Part shown: piece after piece, positions 1 to 27,986 of the stretch
Layout of the letters: the number at the start of each line of letters is the position of its first letter
How positions within the stretch are numbered: position 1 is the first letter of the stretch
Source of the DNA: Methanobacterium sp. BAmetb5
GTDB taxonomy: Archaea > Methanobacteriota > Methanobacteria > Methanobacteriales > Methanobacteriaceae
Assembly: GCF_003491305.1 (NCBI RefSeq)
Contig: NZ_CP022706.1
Span: forward strand, 1,507,501 to 1,560,000
Length of the DNA: 52,500 nucleotides
Direction: 5' to 3'
Notes under the pieces: model-generated
Databases searched by the model: none
What the model was told of the DNA's origin: nothing
What the model saw: only the letters and a program-made list of their open reading frames with translations
Position numbers and translations under genes: made by a program

Positions 1-33
1 ATAAAGAAGTAGAAAACAAATATTATCATCTAT

Positions 34-70
<37 letters not shown>

Positions 71-88
71 TGTTAGAAGGTGGGGGAA

Positions 89-904
<816 letters not shown>

Positions 905-1128
905 TCAACACCCGGGATCATCTAATTACTACTTTTTCATTTTCTGTTTAACGTTCCCTCTTAATTTTAAAAAAACTGATTTCACTCTCCCTACAACTAC
1001 CATGATCCTGTAAATGCAGCAGCATAATCTGAAGGGTAGTGAATTTCTATCTTATTTTCTAAAAGGAGAACTTCAATTTGTGAAGGAAGTAGTTTATATC
1101 AAAATTAGTTGATGGTTAGAGGTACATG

Positions 1129-1205
<77 letters not shown>

Positions 1206-1286
1206 CTACAATAATTCCAAATACAATTTAAACTCTTCAAATATCTTAGAATAACAACTTATTGGCTATTAAAGATTTAAAATATC

Positions 1287-1378
<92 letters not shown>

Positions 1379-1406
1379 TGGGTACTTCCATGGTTTGGCA
1401 GGGAAG

Positions 1407-1416
1407 TTATATAAAG
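1407..1416 (-). promoter_or_regulatory. Probable TATA box of the tRNA-Val pair
   Basis: On the minus strand the sequence reads CTTTATATAA, close to the archaeal TATA box consensus, about 33-42 bases upstream of the 5' end of the tRNA at 1374. Spacing fits archaeal tRNA promoters with a short 5' leader. Confidence 0.6.
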
Positions 1417-1556
1417 TTTTCCAAGGATGATGGTGAGAAGGTAACTACTGAATTAACTGATAATAATTTTCCGTCCAAAGTGTGCAAACACATTATTAAT
1501 AACTAGTTTAACCAATAGATTCTGGATAAGATCATTATTTAATTTTGAGGGATAAC

Positions 1557-3755
<2,199 letters not shown>

Positions 3756-3787
3756 GTCCGTGAAGAATTGTTAAAAATTATTTATCC

Positions 3788-3838
3788 CCACTTTTTTTAA
3801 AAAAAGATAATATTATTCTATTTTTTTCCTATTTTTTT
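3788..3838. terminator. Oligo-T/oligo-A terminator zone between convergent genes
   Basis: Runs of seven T separated by short spacers, including a T7A7 block, lie just after the uppP stop and face the end of the cyclase gene on the other strand. Archaeal RNA polymerase terminates at such T-rich tracts without a hairpin. Confidence 0.5.
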
Positions 3839-3950
3839 GATCTTAAAAATATAATGAGGTTTATCTTAAATTTTAAAGAAGAAAATTTTACCTAAAAAAT
3901 ATCTGAATTCAATTTTTAGTTTTATCCTTCAAATAAAGTGGGAATAATGC

Positions 3951-4685
<735 letters not shown>

Positions 4686-4708
4686 TTTTTCCCCCTAATG
4701 ATTTTGTT

Positions 4709-4789
4709 AACCCAATACGTTCTCTAATAAACCAATAACTTCCTTAATAAACCCAATATTTTCCCTAAGACCCAATAATTTTCCTAGCC
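4709..4789. repeat. Four imperfect tandem copies of a 20-21 base unit
   Basis: Four head-to-tail units, 4709-4728, 4729-4748, 4749-4769 and 4770-4789, each of the form AA(A)CCCAATA followed by a pyrimidine-rich half ending in CTAAT or similar. On the minus strand this lies in the leader of the cyclase gene, 24-104 bases before its start, and each unit reads as TTGGGT plus a GGAA-type purine stretch. Confidence 0.75.
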
Positions 4790-4804
4790 TTATAATAAAA
4801 ACAA

Positions 4805-5891
<1,087 letters not shown>

Positions 5892-6059
5892 GGAAAATTA
5901 AAGGTAAAGTATCAATTTTAAAAATTATGTTTGACTATAAAATAGGGTGAAGTGCTATATAAAATAAATTTCACCTGACATTGAAAGGGAATAGGGCTAA
6001 AGAAATAAACTAAAAGAAAAGAGATAAAAAGAATATTTAATGACTGTGTGAAGGACTAG

Positions 6060-6083
6060 GGTTTATGATCCCTATCATAAACC
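6060..6083. promoter_or_regulatory. Perfect 10-base inverted repeat between divergent genes
   Basis: GGTTTATGAT at 6060-6069 is perfectly complementary to ATCATAAACC at 6074-6083, with four bases CCCT between. It is not followed by a T-run on either strand, so it is not an obvious terminator. Its place between the starts of cobT (minus) and kae1-bud32 (plus) suggests an operator or a leader hairpin. Confidence 0.55.
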
Positions 6084-6131
6084 GAAGGGAAAAAAATAAC
6101 CTAATCTAAGTCACTTTCATGGTTTTTTTAG

Positions 6132-7781
<1,650 letters not shown>

Positions 7782-7786
7782 TGCAG

Positions 7787-7794
7787 TTTTTTTT
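7787..7794 (+). terminator. T8 tract after kae1-bud32
   Basis: Eight consecutive T residues begin six bases after the stop codon, in the context GCAGTTTTTTTTATT, a typical archaeal oligo-T termination site. Confidence 0.5.
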
Positions 7795-7810
7795 ATTCCC
7801 ATTAGTATTG

Positions 7811-7856
<46 letters not shown>

Positions 7857-8013
7857 TATATTCTAAGTAACATGTTCCTATTTTTTTTGGAGTTAAGCCA
7901 AGTTATGTCCGGATTTACAAAATCAACCTGCATAATAATTTAAAATTTCTTATTATGAATATATATCAAAAACTATATGAGAACATCATCCCATATATAT
8001 TAACGGTGATTCT

Positions 8014-9795
8014 ATGGAAAAAGAGATAATAGCAGCCATTATGGCTTCAACGTCCGACATAGATATGATGACCAACGATCGGATAGAAGCTCTGACCAAG
8101 GGACATGGGATGTTAAATGTCGCTGCCATATGTGCAGCCAACTCTATTGCACAAGAGGTTCTAAGAGGGACAGAAATAAAGCTCACCGACCACAATGTTC
8201 AGCATTTACCCATAGACGATGTTTTAAAAAAAGCCATTGAATCCGCCGAAGTAGCAGGAGCTGATCCTGCAAACGCCGCCCTTATAAGTGCTGCTCTATG
8301 TTATTTTGCCGGGACAAACGCACAAGCAGGAGTGCCCGCCGGGAACCGGAAACTAGGGGCCATGGCCCGGATAATTGCCGGAGTGGATCGTTGCGGGGTC
8401 ATTGCCATACCCACAGCCAAAGTAAACAATAGGATATCCGGCTACGCAGCAGTAAAAGCTTTATATGATGATGTTTTCGAAAACAAAATCACCAAAATAG
8501 ATGGAAGTATTGTGCCCCTGGGGGTGGGAGGTGGACCACTCTATGGTCATGGTACCCTGGGAGAAGACATCGCCTTCCCTGAAATAGCCCGCAACGGTGC
8601 TGCCGCAGGGACCAAAGGAATGTTAAAGGCATATGCTAACGTGGGCATGCCACCAAGCCCAATTACCGCAGCAATATTTGGAGCTGCAGCAATACTCGAA
8701 ATTGTCCATCCAGATTCTGAAATAGGGGAAAAATATGGGGAATTTTTCAAAGATAACAGCGCCTACGTTGCCGGACTGGGTGCAGTTGAAGCTGCTGGAC
8801 TTCCCGAAAAGCTCCACATCCGAGGAACCGGGGAAGAATATGACACCGCCCACCTTGTGGGGGATTTAGGTGTTATACTTAAAGATATCGGAGGACCATC
8901 AGTTATAGGTATGATGGCCTTTGAAGAAATGTTATCCGCCTTTGAAGAGTCCCTTGAAATCGGGGCTGGTTTTTCTGGTGGGCCATTACAACCCCCACTG
9001 GGACACATGACCGCCGACGCTGTACTGGCCATGAAAGTTCTAATATCCAGTGCTGGTGACCTGGAAGTGGCCGCTGAAAAAATACGAGAAATTAAAGAAA
9101 AATTCTGGATCGAACCAGAACTGGCCAAAGTAGCCACCAACACCATATCCCGCAAAGCAGAACAAGTTAAAAGGGGACCCGTCACCAAAGCAATGATACT
9201 GGCCACTGATGGTGGATTGGCAAAAGCCGTGAGCGAAAGGGCTAAATTTACCTTTGATAAACTAAAAGAAGGTAAAGAACTGGATGAAATCGTGCACATG
9301 TTGGATGATGAAAAATTAAACAACGTGGAAACTGCTTGCAGTGCCCTGTTCAGTGGAATGATGGGTAAAAAAATAGACATAAAGATAACCAACTACCAGG
9401 GATGTGGTCGTAGACGCCCCAATGATTTCCTGAAAAGATATTGTGGATTTGATACCGACGCCACGGTCGAAGTAACTGTTGATGGAGAAAAAATTGTTTT
9501 TGACGGTTTATCGCAAAAAGTAATACCTGATGCAGTGGTTAACAAAAAAAGGGATATATTGGAAGCAATCCCCCTAGCAGCAGTTCCAGTGGTGGAGTTA
9601 CAGTTATGTGGCCACACCATTATCAACATCATCGTTCCGGCAGCAGTTGCTGCAGCAATGAACACCAAAGCATCCCCCCGTGAAATAGCAAGAAAGGCTG
9701 TGGCCGGTGCCTACATATCATCAGCAATACCGGGAGGAATTCCAAGGGCTGAAGAAGTCAGTAAACGAGCAATTAAAATAATGGCTGAACTTTAA
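8014..9795 (+). CDS. Conserved-looking protein of unknown function, 593 residues
   Basis: I do not recognise this family. The protein is soluble, rich in Ala and Gly, with long helix-like stretches and several glycine loops: GVPAGNRKLGAMARI (about 109-123), PLGVGGGPLYGHGTLGED (about 169-186), GFSGGPLQPPLGHMTAD and a C-terminal GAYISSAIPGGIPRAEEV. Cysteines cluster in NYQGCGRRRPNDFLKRYCGF (about 463-482), with others at CYF, CGV and LCGHT, so metal or cofactor binding is possible. ATG follows GGTGAT at 8005-8010. The stop is 13 bases before the LarC2-like gene, so the two are surely co-transcribed, which hints at a role with a metal or cofactor; that is inference. Confidence 0.9.
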   Translation: MEKEIIAAIMASTSDIDMMTNDRIEALTKGHGMLNVAAICAANSIAQEVLRGTEIKLTDHNVQHLPIDDVLKKAIESAEVAGADPANAALISAALCYFAGTNAQAGVPAGNRKLGAMARIIAGVDRCGVIAIPTAKVNNRISGYAAVKALYDDVFENKITKIDGSIVPLGVGGGPLYGHGTLGEDIAFPEIARNGAAAGTKGMLKAYANVGMPPSPITAAIFGAAAILEIVHPDSEIGEKYGEFFKDNSAYVAGLGAVEAAGLPEKLHIRGTGEEYDTAHLVGDLGVILKDIGGPSVIGMMAFEEMLSAFEESLEIGAGFSGGPLQPPLGHMTADAVLAMKVLISSAGDLEVAAEKIREIKEKFWIEPELAKVATNTISRKAEQVKRGPVTKAMILATDGGLAKAVSERAKFTFDKLKEGKELDEIVHMLDDEKLNNVETACSALFSGMMGKKIDIKITNYQGCGRRRPNDFLKRYCGFDTDATVEVTVDGEKIVFDGLSQKVIPDAVVNKKRDILEAIPLAAVPVVELQLCGHTIINIIVPAAVAAAMNTKASPREIARKAVAGAYISSAIPGGIPRAEEVSKRAIKIMAEL

Positions 9796-9808
9796 TCCCG
9801 GTGAAAAA

Positions 9809-10312
9809 ATGCTGCTGATGATCACCGTGGACGATCTACCCACCGAAGGTTTGCCCTACGTTATTGAACGCACCATGGAGAGAGGAGCTAAAAATATACA
9901 CGTCCTGAATGGTATTACTAAAAAAGGACGTGTAGAATATATTTTTTTAGTAGAAGTTAGTGAAAAATCTTTAGAAGATATTTCAGCATTCCTTGCATTG
10001 GAATTAGGGACATTAGGAATGAAAATATTCCATACAGATCATATTAAACTCCCTTTTGAAATAATTTCTCGAAAAGTATTAGTTGAAACAGAAAATAATC
10101 AATTAGAACTGGAAGTACAAGTTAAATATCTCAAAAATGATAACGACCAGGTCATATCATTAAAAGCAGAATACGAAGACATTAAAAAAATAGCATTGAA
10201 ACTTGAATCAGGGGGAATATCCATCCCACTGGCCAAGTTGAAAACCGTGATCGAAGCCGAAGCCTATAAAAAGGTACTTGATAACGACAATATAAGAATA
10301 AAAGTTAATTAA
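9809..10312 (+). CDS. Free-standing LarC2-like protein (C-terminal half of LarC/DUF111)
   Basis: Matches the C-terminal half of LarC, the CTP-dependent enzyme that inserts nickel into the pyridinium pincer cofactor of lactate racemase. Corresponding features: VDDLPTEGLPYVIERTMERG near residues 7-26 (the LarC DDxxPE...GYxxExLxxxGA segment), an ELGTLGMKI strand like LarC's TTTLGVR, the LPFE segment that follows, and AEYEDIKKIA (LarC PEYEDCRRIA) near the C-terminus. No LarC1 half is encoded on either side. ATG 9809 follows GGTGA. It is the second gene of an operon with the 593-residue unknown. Confidence 0.8.
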   Translation: MLLMITVDDLPTEGLPYVIERTMERGAKNIHVLNGITKKGRVEYIFLVEVSEKSLEDISAFLALELGTLGMKIFHTDHIKLPFEIISRKVLVETENNQLELEVQVKYLKNDNDQVISLKAEYEDIKKIALKLESGGISIPLAKLKTVIEAEAYKKVLDNDNIRIKVN

Positions 10313-10516
10313 AGGATAGAAGATGATATCTCCTTAATTTTTATTTTATTATAAAAATTCTCTTTTAAAGATTCCCTGTGAGAATCTACCCATCTAACAG
10401 CCCCAATTAAGTGAAAATGAAGGTCTGAATTTATTAATCAATCAAATCTTCAATTTTCACTCAAGGTCGGGGTTTATTAACGATATCCGGGTAATTAAAT
10501 GAATCCACTTAAAGAT

Positions 10517-12421
<1,905 letters not shown>

Positions 12422-12976
12422 GTTTTTTCACCCTTAATTTTTTTAAATTTTTTTTAAATCACATTTTAGAGAAAATAACGATTGGAATGTCTGTTTGGGA
12501 ATAATCTGGTCTTTAAGAAATTTAGCATATTCCATTAAATGCATAATTAATTCTTTATTTTTTATTACTAAATTTGGAATTCATGCACACCAAACGAATT
12601 TAGTCCTTGGTTTAATTTTTGGAATTAAAACTATTTAGAAATGTTTTTTCCAGGAATTTACTGTACTTACCTAAAACAAAAATAAATTTTTACCATACTC
12701 CACGTTCTACACAACTTATTCTTCACTCAGTTTAAGTCCATTGAAGTCAGTGGTATCACTCTAACACTCTTTAAAGACACTAAGAAGTATATAAATGCTA
12801 CTGTTGTTGGTGGGGGCCCTCATTATAGTTGGTATTAATACAGTAATTCGGAATAAGTTGATTAGAATAAAGATTAAATAAATATTTTTAAAGCCGGCGT
12901 AAGCTTTATACATTCGGTTAAACCAATATAATGTGAAATATCAAATAAATTATCCAAAATAACACTGGTGGCATCG
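12422..12976. other. Long divergent intergenic region between acs and rdgB
   Basis: About 550 AT-rich bases between divergent genes. It must hold the acs promoter; T-rich tracts directly before acs form its leader. The only open frame of note is the 28-codon hydrophobic one at 12795-12881. No repeat or RNA fold was recognised by eye. Confidence 0.5.
12795..12881 (+). CDS. Possible 28-residue hydrophobic peptide
   Basis: A short frame, ATG to TAA, whose first 18 residues (MLLLLVGALIIVGINTVI) form a hydrophobic segment followed by a basic tail RNKLIRIKIK. The topology is that of a single-pass membrane peptide. An AAGAAG purine stretch lies nine bases upstream but there is no strong ribosome binding site. 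It could be chance in AT-rich DNA. Confidence 0.2.
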   Translation: MLLLLVGALIIVGINTVIRNKLIRIKIK

Positions 12977-13561
<585 letters not shown>

Positions 13562-13683
13562 TGAAATCTTTGACCGGACGAGCTTGCATTAAGTGATGTC
13601 TTTTAGTCTGGAGCTTAATGAACATTTTGAGCTTAAATCAGTATTTTAAAGCTAATTAGATATATAATATAAGAGGTGATTTT

Positions 13684-15406
<1,723 letters not shown>

Positions 15407-15552
15407 CCATCAACGACCATTAAGGGAGCCTTTAAAGATTATTCCTGCCAGAAATATAGAAATAAAATAAGGGAATAATGTTCTGAGACCCTGATATTAT
15501 TATTTAAATCGGATAATTCTGTTAGTGAATTCATAAAATACTGAGGCATTAC

Positions 15553-16764
<1,212 letters not shown>

Positions 16765-16790
16765 ATATTTCTATTTTTAGGTGATTAATA

Positions 16791-18494
<1,704 letters not shown>

Positions 18495-18697
18495 ACCCTA
18501 AAATACTTTTTATCATTATTAAATCTCATTTTTACATTCTTCAAGGCTTTTATTAGACAAAATCATTTTCTTCCAAATTCACAGGTTATATATTTTTGAA
18601 AATAAAATTAATGGCAATTTAAGGCTATTTTAGTCAATCTAAAATTTGTAACAAATATTGAGTCATTTTATTAGTAATGAATACTAAGATGAGATTT

Positions 18698-19027
18698 ATG
18701 TCATATTTAGTTTGTGATAACTGTGGGAGTTACTATGAACTTCAAGAAGGTGAATCTCCAGAAGATTTTGACCTTGCATGTGAATGCGGGGGCAAACTCA
18801 AAAATAAGGAATCAGTAAAATTAGATTATGAATTAGATGTAGATACAAAAAATAAATTTAGAGACCTGGATAAAAAGTCAGTTATCTGGATCACTGGTTT
18901 AGCTGGGGCCTTAATACTGTTTTTATTCATGTATTTTATTATTAACCTTCCTATTATAATGGCAGCTGTTTTATCTGGTTTAATAGTGGGTCTGGTTATG
19001 AGGATATGCCTTAAATATTTCCTTTAA
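18698..19027 (+). CDS. Small zinc-ribbon protein with two membrane segments
   Basis: The N-terminus is a zinc ribbon with C6-x2-C9 and C28-x-C30 (CDNCG...CECGG), followed by a charged linker and two hydrophobic segments near the C-terminus (about residues 67-85 and 88-106). The conserved-looking GESPEDFD between the Cys pairs resembles small methanobacterial zinc-ribbon proteins of unknown role. ATG 18677 and 18689 are in frame upstream; I prefer ATG 18698, which removes a non-conserved MNTKMRF leader and follows a GATGAGAT stretch. No function can be assigned. Confidence 0.75.
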   Translation: MSYLVCDNCGSYYELQEGESPEDFDLACECGGKLKNKESVKLDYELDVDTKNKFRDLDKKSVIWITGLAGALILFLFMYFIINLPIIMAAVLSGLIVGLVMRICLKYFL

Positions 19028-19244
19028 AGCTTTCAACTCGCAATATCCCATAATTCACACTTATTCTAACCAAAAGTGGCCTATTCTTAACCATACCTTG
19101 GCCATGTCATGTAGCCCCGATTTTAAACAATAAATTTCATAGGGAAAAAAGTTGTATTAAACCAATACCAAATAAATAACCATGTGAAATTTTCATTTCT
19201 AATAGGAATCAAGCAGTAAAATTTCATTATTTCGGGATAACAAA

Positions 19245-21629
<2,385 letters not shown>

Positions 21630-21783
21630 TATTCCATTCACTTGTAAAATGATTAGGACAATTAGTAAAATAATTGATTAATCTGTAATATTCGAATTTA
21701 AGTTGTAAAATAGATGTAAAAGAATAGTTAAGGTAATGAAAATCATTTTGTCAAATCATTGGCGAGATTTTATATTGGGAGAT

Positions 21784-22521
<738 letters not shown>

Positions 22522-22671
22522 GTACGGGAAGCCATTGAAAGTAAAAGTTCCCTAAATCTTAAGGGACAAATTATAATGAATAAGTTATAATAGAAAATAA
22601 AAAATAGAACTACGGGGTTAAGGTAAGGATAAAGAAGAATATCAGGTGGACAACTAATAGATGGTGAATAC

Positions 22672-23588
<917 letters not shown>

Positions 23589-23868
23589 CAAGTAAAAATT
23601 TATTCAAAATCAAGTGATTTTTAAGTAATATAAAGTGTTTAAAAATAGGAGAGAATTTTATTTCTTATTTTATTGTATTGATTTCTTTTAATTACTTTTT
23701 AAAAAATAATGAGGTTATTAAATTATAATTTTTTATTTTAAAATAAAATTAAACCGGATATTGGTAAATTAATCCTAATATTTACAATAAAATCTTTACA
23801 AAAAAATTCAGGATTGACAAAAAATCCAGGTTTTTAAAAATTTGAGAGGGTTTAGGAAGAAAAAGGTT

Positions 23869-25017
<1,149 letters not shown>

Positions 25018-25379
25018 AAATACCACTTCTTATTATAAAAATACATTTTCGTTCTCAATTTTAATCAAAAGGATTGAGAACTGTTTGCATCGGTGACCAA
25101 ACCCCTGACAACGATCAAACCGACCTTTCACCAGAGATTAATAATGATTCAAACAGTAATTCAAATTTTGAATGACATACATCACCGATTACCTGCATAA
25201 ACACAGGTTAGGACTTTAATATTAGAATACCCCAAACTAACAAAGCCCATTCCGCCCAACTTAAATTATACACTTATAAATAGATATCTACCAAATTTTG
25301 TGGAAGTTATCAACATGTGAGTGATGAATTTACAGTCTACACTTCATAAAGCAATTAAACACACCCGGGGTGAGGTGGG

Positions 25380-25640
25380 TTTCAAGTGTAAAATTGCATA
25401 TCTAAGAAGTGAAGGTGCGTTTCAAGTGTAAGTAACTAATCCTATATTAATGGTTATGGTGAGAGGTAGGTTTCAAGTGTAAAAAAAGAACAATTACCTC
25501 ACAAAAATTCGATGAAAGAGATCAGTTTCAAGTGTAAAAAATGACACACTTTCAAAAAGTTTGGTGAGAGGTACATTTCAAGTGTAAAAAATTAGTGAAA
25601 AATGAAAAGGATAGAAAGAGAGATTGATTTCAACTGTAAA
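25380..25640 (+). repeat. Left ORB cluster, six repeats in plus orientation
   Basis: Repeats TTTCAAGTGTAAA start at 25380, 25420 (TTTCAAGTGTAA), 25471, 25526, 25576 and 25628 (last one degenerate, TTTCAACTGTAAA). Spacing is 40, 51, 55, 50 and 52 bases. Most are preceded by a G-rich GTGAGAGGT-like stretch, making an extended ORB with a G-rich flank as in other archaeal origins. Confidence 0.93.
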
Positions 25641-26086
25641 AAAACACAGGTAGAAAGGATCTAAGTAATAAAAAATTTAAAAAAAATATTTTATTAGATT
25701 AAAAACTAAACAAAGATAAATTATAATTTTTTATTATTAAAAAAAATATAAAATCAATTTTAACAGGAAAATAATTAATAAAAATAGCTATTATCAATTT
25801 TTAGAATAAAAAAATAAGTATTCTATAATATAATACCTTGTAAAAAAGGAAATTTTTTAAGCTTTCTTTTTAGTTATTAGACATTATCTAAATTTTTTTT
25901 TGAAAAAAACTTTATTTTATCTGTTTAATTTAATTAATAACTTTTAAAAAAGTTTTTTTAGTGATATAAAAATTATAAAAAAATCTATTTAATTAATTCA
26001 TTTTAAGATAAAAAATAAAAATAAAAAATTACTTTTTTAGTATATTTTATTTGTAAATTATTATTTTTCACTAGAAATTTCTATTT
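25641..26086. other. AT-rich core of the origin, likely duplex-unwinding element
   Basis: About 446 bases made almost only of A and T, with many A4-A8 and T4-T8 runs, bounded by ORB clusters pointing in opposite directions. No open frame of any length. Position and composition fit the site of origin melting. Confidence 0.85.
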
Positions 26087-26408
26087 TTTACACTTGAAAT
26101 TGATCTCTCACAATCCTAATTATTCACATTCAACTATTTCATTCTAAATAAAATTAAAAAACGTATAAAAAATACACTTGAAATGTATGTTTTATTTATT
26201 TTCAACTCATTTTCATTGGTTATTACACTTGAAGTTAATCTCTCACTGGTGAGTTATTTCCTTCCCTTAAATTTTTACACTTGAAACCAATGTCTTACTC
26301 CTTTATTTTTTGTTTTTCCATAATTTTTTCACCCCTTCTATGTTATTTACCACTAACTATTCTGTTTTTCATTTCAAGGCCCATCCTGAATAATTTTTAC
26401 ACTTGAAA
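26087..26408 (-). repeat. Right ORB cluster, five repeats in minus orientation
   Basis: TTTACACTTGAAA or close variants at 26087-26099, 26173-26183 (TACACTTGAAA), 26223-26234 (TTACACTTGAAG), 26274-26286 and 26396-26408. Four of five are followed by a C-rich TCTCAC or TCTTACTC stretch that mirrors the G-rich flank of the left cluster. They are the inverted counterpart of the left array. Confidence 0.93.
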
Positions 26409-26746
26409 TCAGTGTCTTACTCACTGTGGTGCTGATTTTAATGGATTAATGAATACCTTTCCCTGCTTTGAATGATTTTAATTTAATATAATCCCCTCGA
26501 ATCCCCCATGAATTAATTTATGTGGTTTATTGGCATTAAACTAAAAAATAGGAGGGATAATAAGGACATAAAATAAGATTGAATTACAATAAATATGTTT
26601 TTATCTTTTTGGATTGTTTATTTTATTTGAATGTACTTTCCTTTCTAGATTATCTGGCCCCCGTGGAAAAAGGATAATAACTAAAAGCCCAAAATATACC
26701 TTTAACCTGTTTTAAAATTTTCAATCTATTTAAATGAGGAAAAGCA

Positions 26747-27781
26747 ATGGGAACTGAATTGTTAATCGTGATTTTCATCAGTGTTCTAATTGATTTAACT
26801 GTAGGGGAGTTACCTTCTTCCATCCACCCTGTGGTCTGGATGGGTAAAGGAATTTACAAAATCAAAACCTTCTTAACTACTACTCACAGGAATAAAAGCA
26901 GATTAAATGGATTTATAATGGCCGCCCTATTGATTATTGTTTTTAACTTAATCTTCCTGATAATTTTGACATTATCTTCCATTAACCCTGTATTATACAT
27001 CCTAGTGGCTTCAATCCTCCTATCATCAACTTTTGCAATAAAATCTCTTATTAGTTCAGTTAATTCGGTGTATAAAAGTTTAAATAAAGATTTGGAAACG
27101 GGTAGGAAATATATTTCTTTATTGGTAAGCCGTGATACATCCCAGCTATCTGAAAAAGAAGTTATATCCGCGGCAATCGAAACTCTCACTGAAAATATCA
27201 CCGATTCAATTGTAAGCCCCCTACTCTACATATTTCTATTTGGTTTTTTGGGAATCCTGGGGTTGACTTGGTTAAACATTAACCCAACAACCTGGTGGCC
27301 GGGAGGATCCCTGTTTACTGGATATCAATTTCCAGTTCTATTATGCGTGCTGGCTGGTGTTTCTTACCGGGTGGTAAATACCTTAGATGCCATGGTTGGT
27401 TATAAAGACCCCCAGAACCTTAATATTGGATGGTTTTCTGCCCGTTTAGATGATCTATTGAACTATGTACCGGCCAGGGGCACTGGTTTTTTAGTGGTTT
27501 TATCAGCCAGCATCCTTGGCCTTGATTACAAATGTGCCTGGAGAGTCATGGAAACTGATGCCCGAAATACCCCCAGTCCTAATTCTGGATACTCCATGGC
27601 AGCAGCAGCTGGCGCACTGGGAGTTCAACTGATAAAACCAGGAGTGTACACTTTAGGACATTCTAAAAACGATTTAAAACCAGAAATGATAAAAAAAGCC
27701 ATAAAATTAGCAAAAATAGTTGCAGTCACCTTTTTAATGTGTATGGGAATGTTAACTCTCATTTTCATTGTTTTTTGTTAA
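26747..27781 (+). CDS. cbiB: Cobalamin biosynthesis protein CbiB (adenosylcobinamide-phosphate synthase)
   Basis: Integral membrane enzyme that attaches the aminopropanol (phosphate) arm to adenosylcobyric acid. Recognised by N-terminal [21 protein letters not shown], then [45 protein letters not shown] and the C-terminal [25 protein letters not shown] signature (the last three written here are family-wide segments). Several hydrophobic stretches are visible over 344 residues. It starts the plus-strand gene group on the right side of the origin and is followed after 205 bases by cbiG. Confidence 0.94.
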   Translation: MGTELLIVIFISVLIDLTVGELPSSIHPVVWMGKGIYKIKTFLTTTHRNKSRLNGFIMAALLIIVFNLIFLIILTLSSINPVLYILVASILLSSTFAIKSLISSVNSVYKSLNKDLETGRKYISLLVSRDTSQLSEKEVISAAIETLTENITDSIVSPLLYIFLFGFLGILGLTWLNINPTTWWPGGSLFTGYQFPVLLCVLAGVSYRVVNTLDAMVGYKDPQNLNIGWFSARLDDLLNYVPARGTGFLVVLSASILGLDYKCAWRVMETDARNTPSPNSGYSMAAAAGALGVQLIKPGVYTLGHSKNDLKPEMIKKAIKLAKIVAVTFLMCMGMLTLIFIVFC

Positions 27782-27986
27782 ATTTTTTATTAAATAATTC
27801 GATAAAGGAATATTAAATGAATATCAAATACTGGCACTACTAGACAATACCAGCACATATAACATAATTTAAACGAAACATCATCATAAGAGAAAACTGA
27901 AAAACTACCCATGGCCTAGCCATAGAAAAATCAGTATATCTAACAACTTCCTCATCTTTATCCTATAAACTGTTTGACGTGATTAT

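Larger units (their letters stand above)
25027..26746. other. oriC: Chromosomal replication origin region (oriC)
   Basis: A 1.7-kb gene-free stretch next to cdc6. It holds at least eleven copies of TTTCAAGTGTAAA or its complement in two oppositely oriented clusters, and an extremely AT-rich core between them. This is the classic layout of an archaeal origin: oriented ORB arrays around a duplex-unwinding element beside orc1/cdc6. The element equals the mini-ORB recognised by M. thermautotrophicus Cdc6-1. Nothing coding was found on either strand. Confidence 0.93.

Noticed and set aside
8763..9392. Long 209-residue frame antisense to the 593-residue gene
   Set aside because: Shadow frame: Ser-rich composition typical of the antisense of an Ala/Gly-rich gene, no ribosome binding site.
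25380..26408. Regular repeats as a CRISPR array
   Set aside because: The 13-base repeats are too short, switch orientation across an AT-rich core, have AT-rich non-unique spacers and lie beside cdc6; an origin explains them fully.
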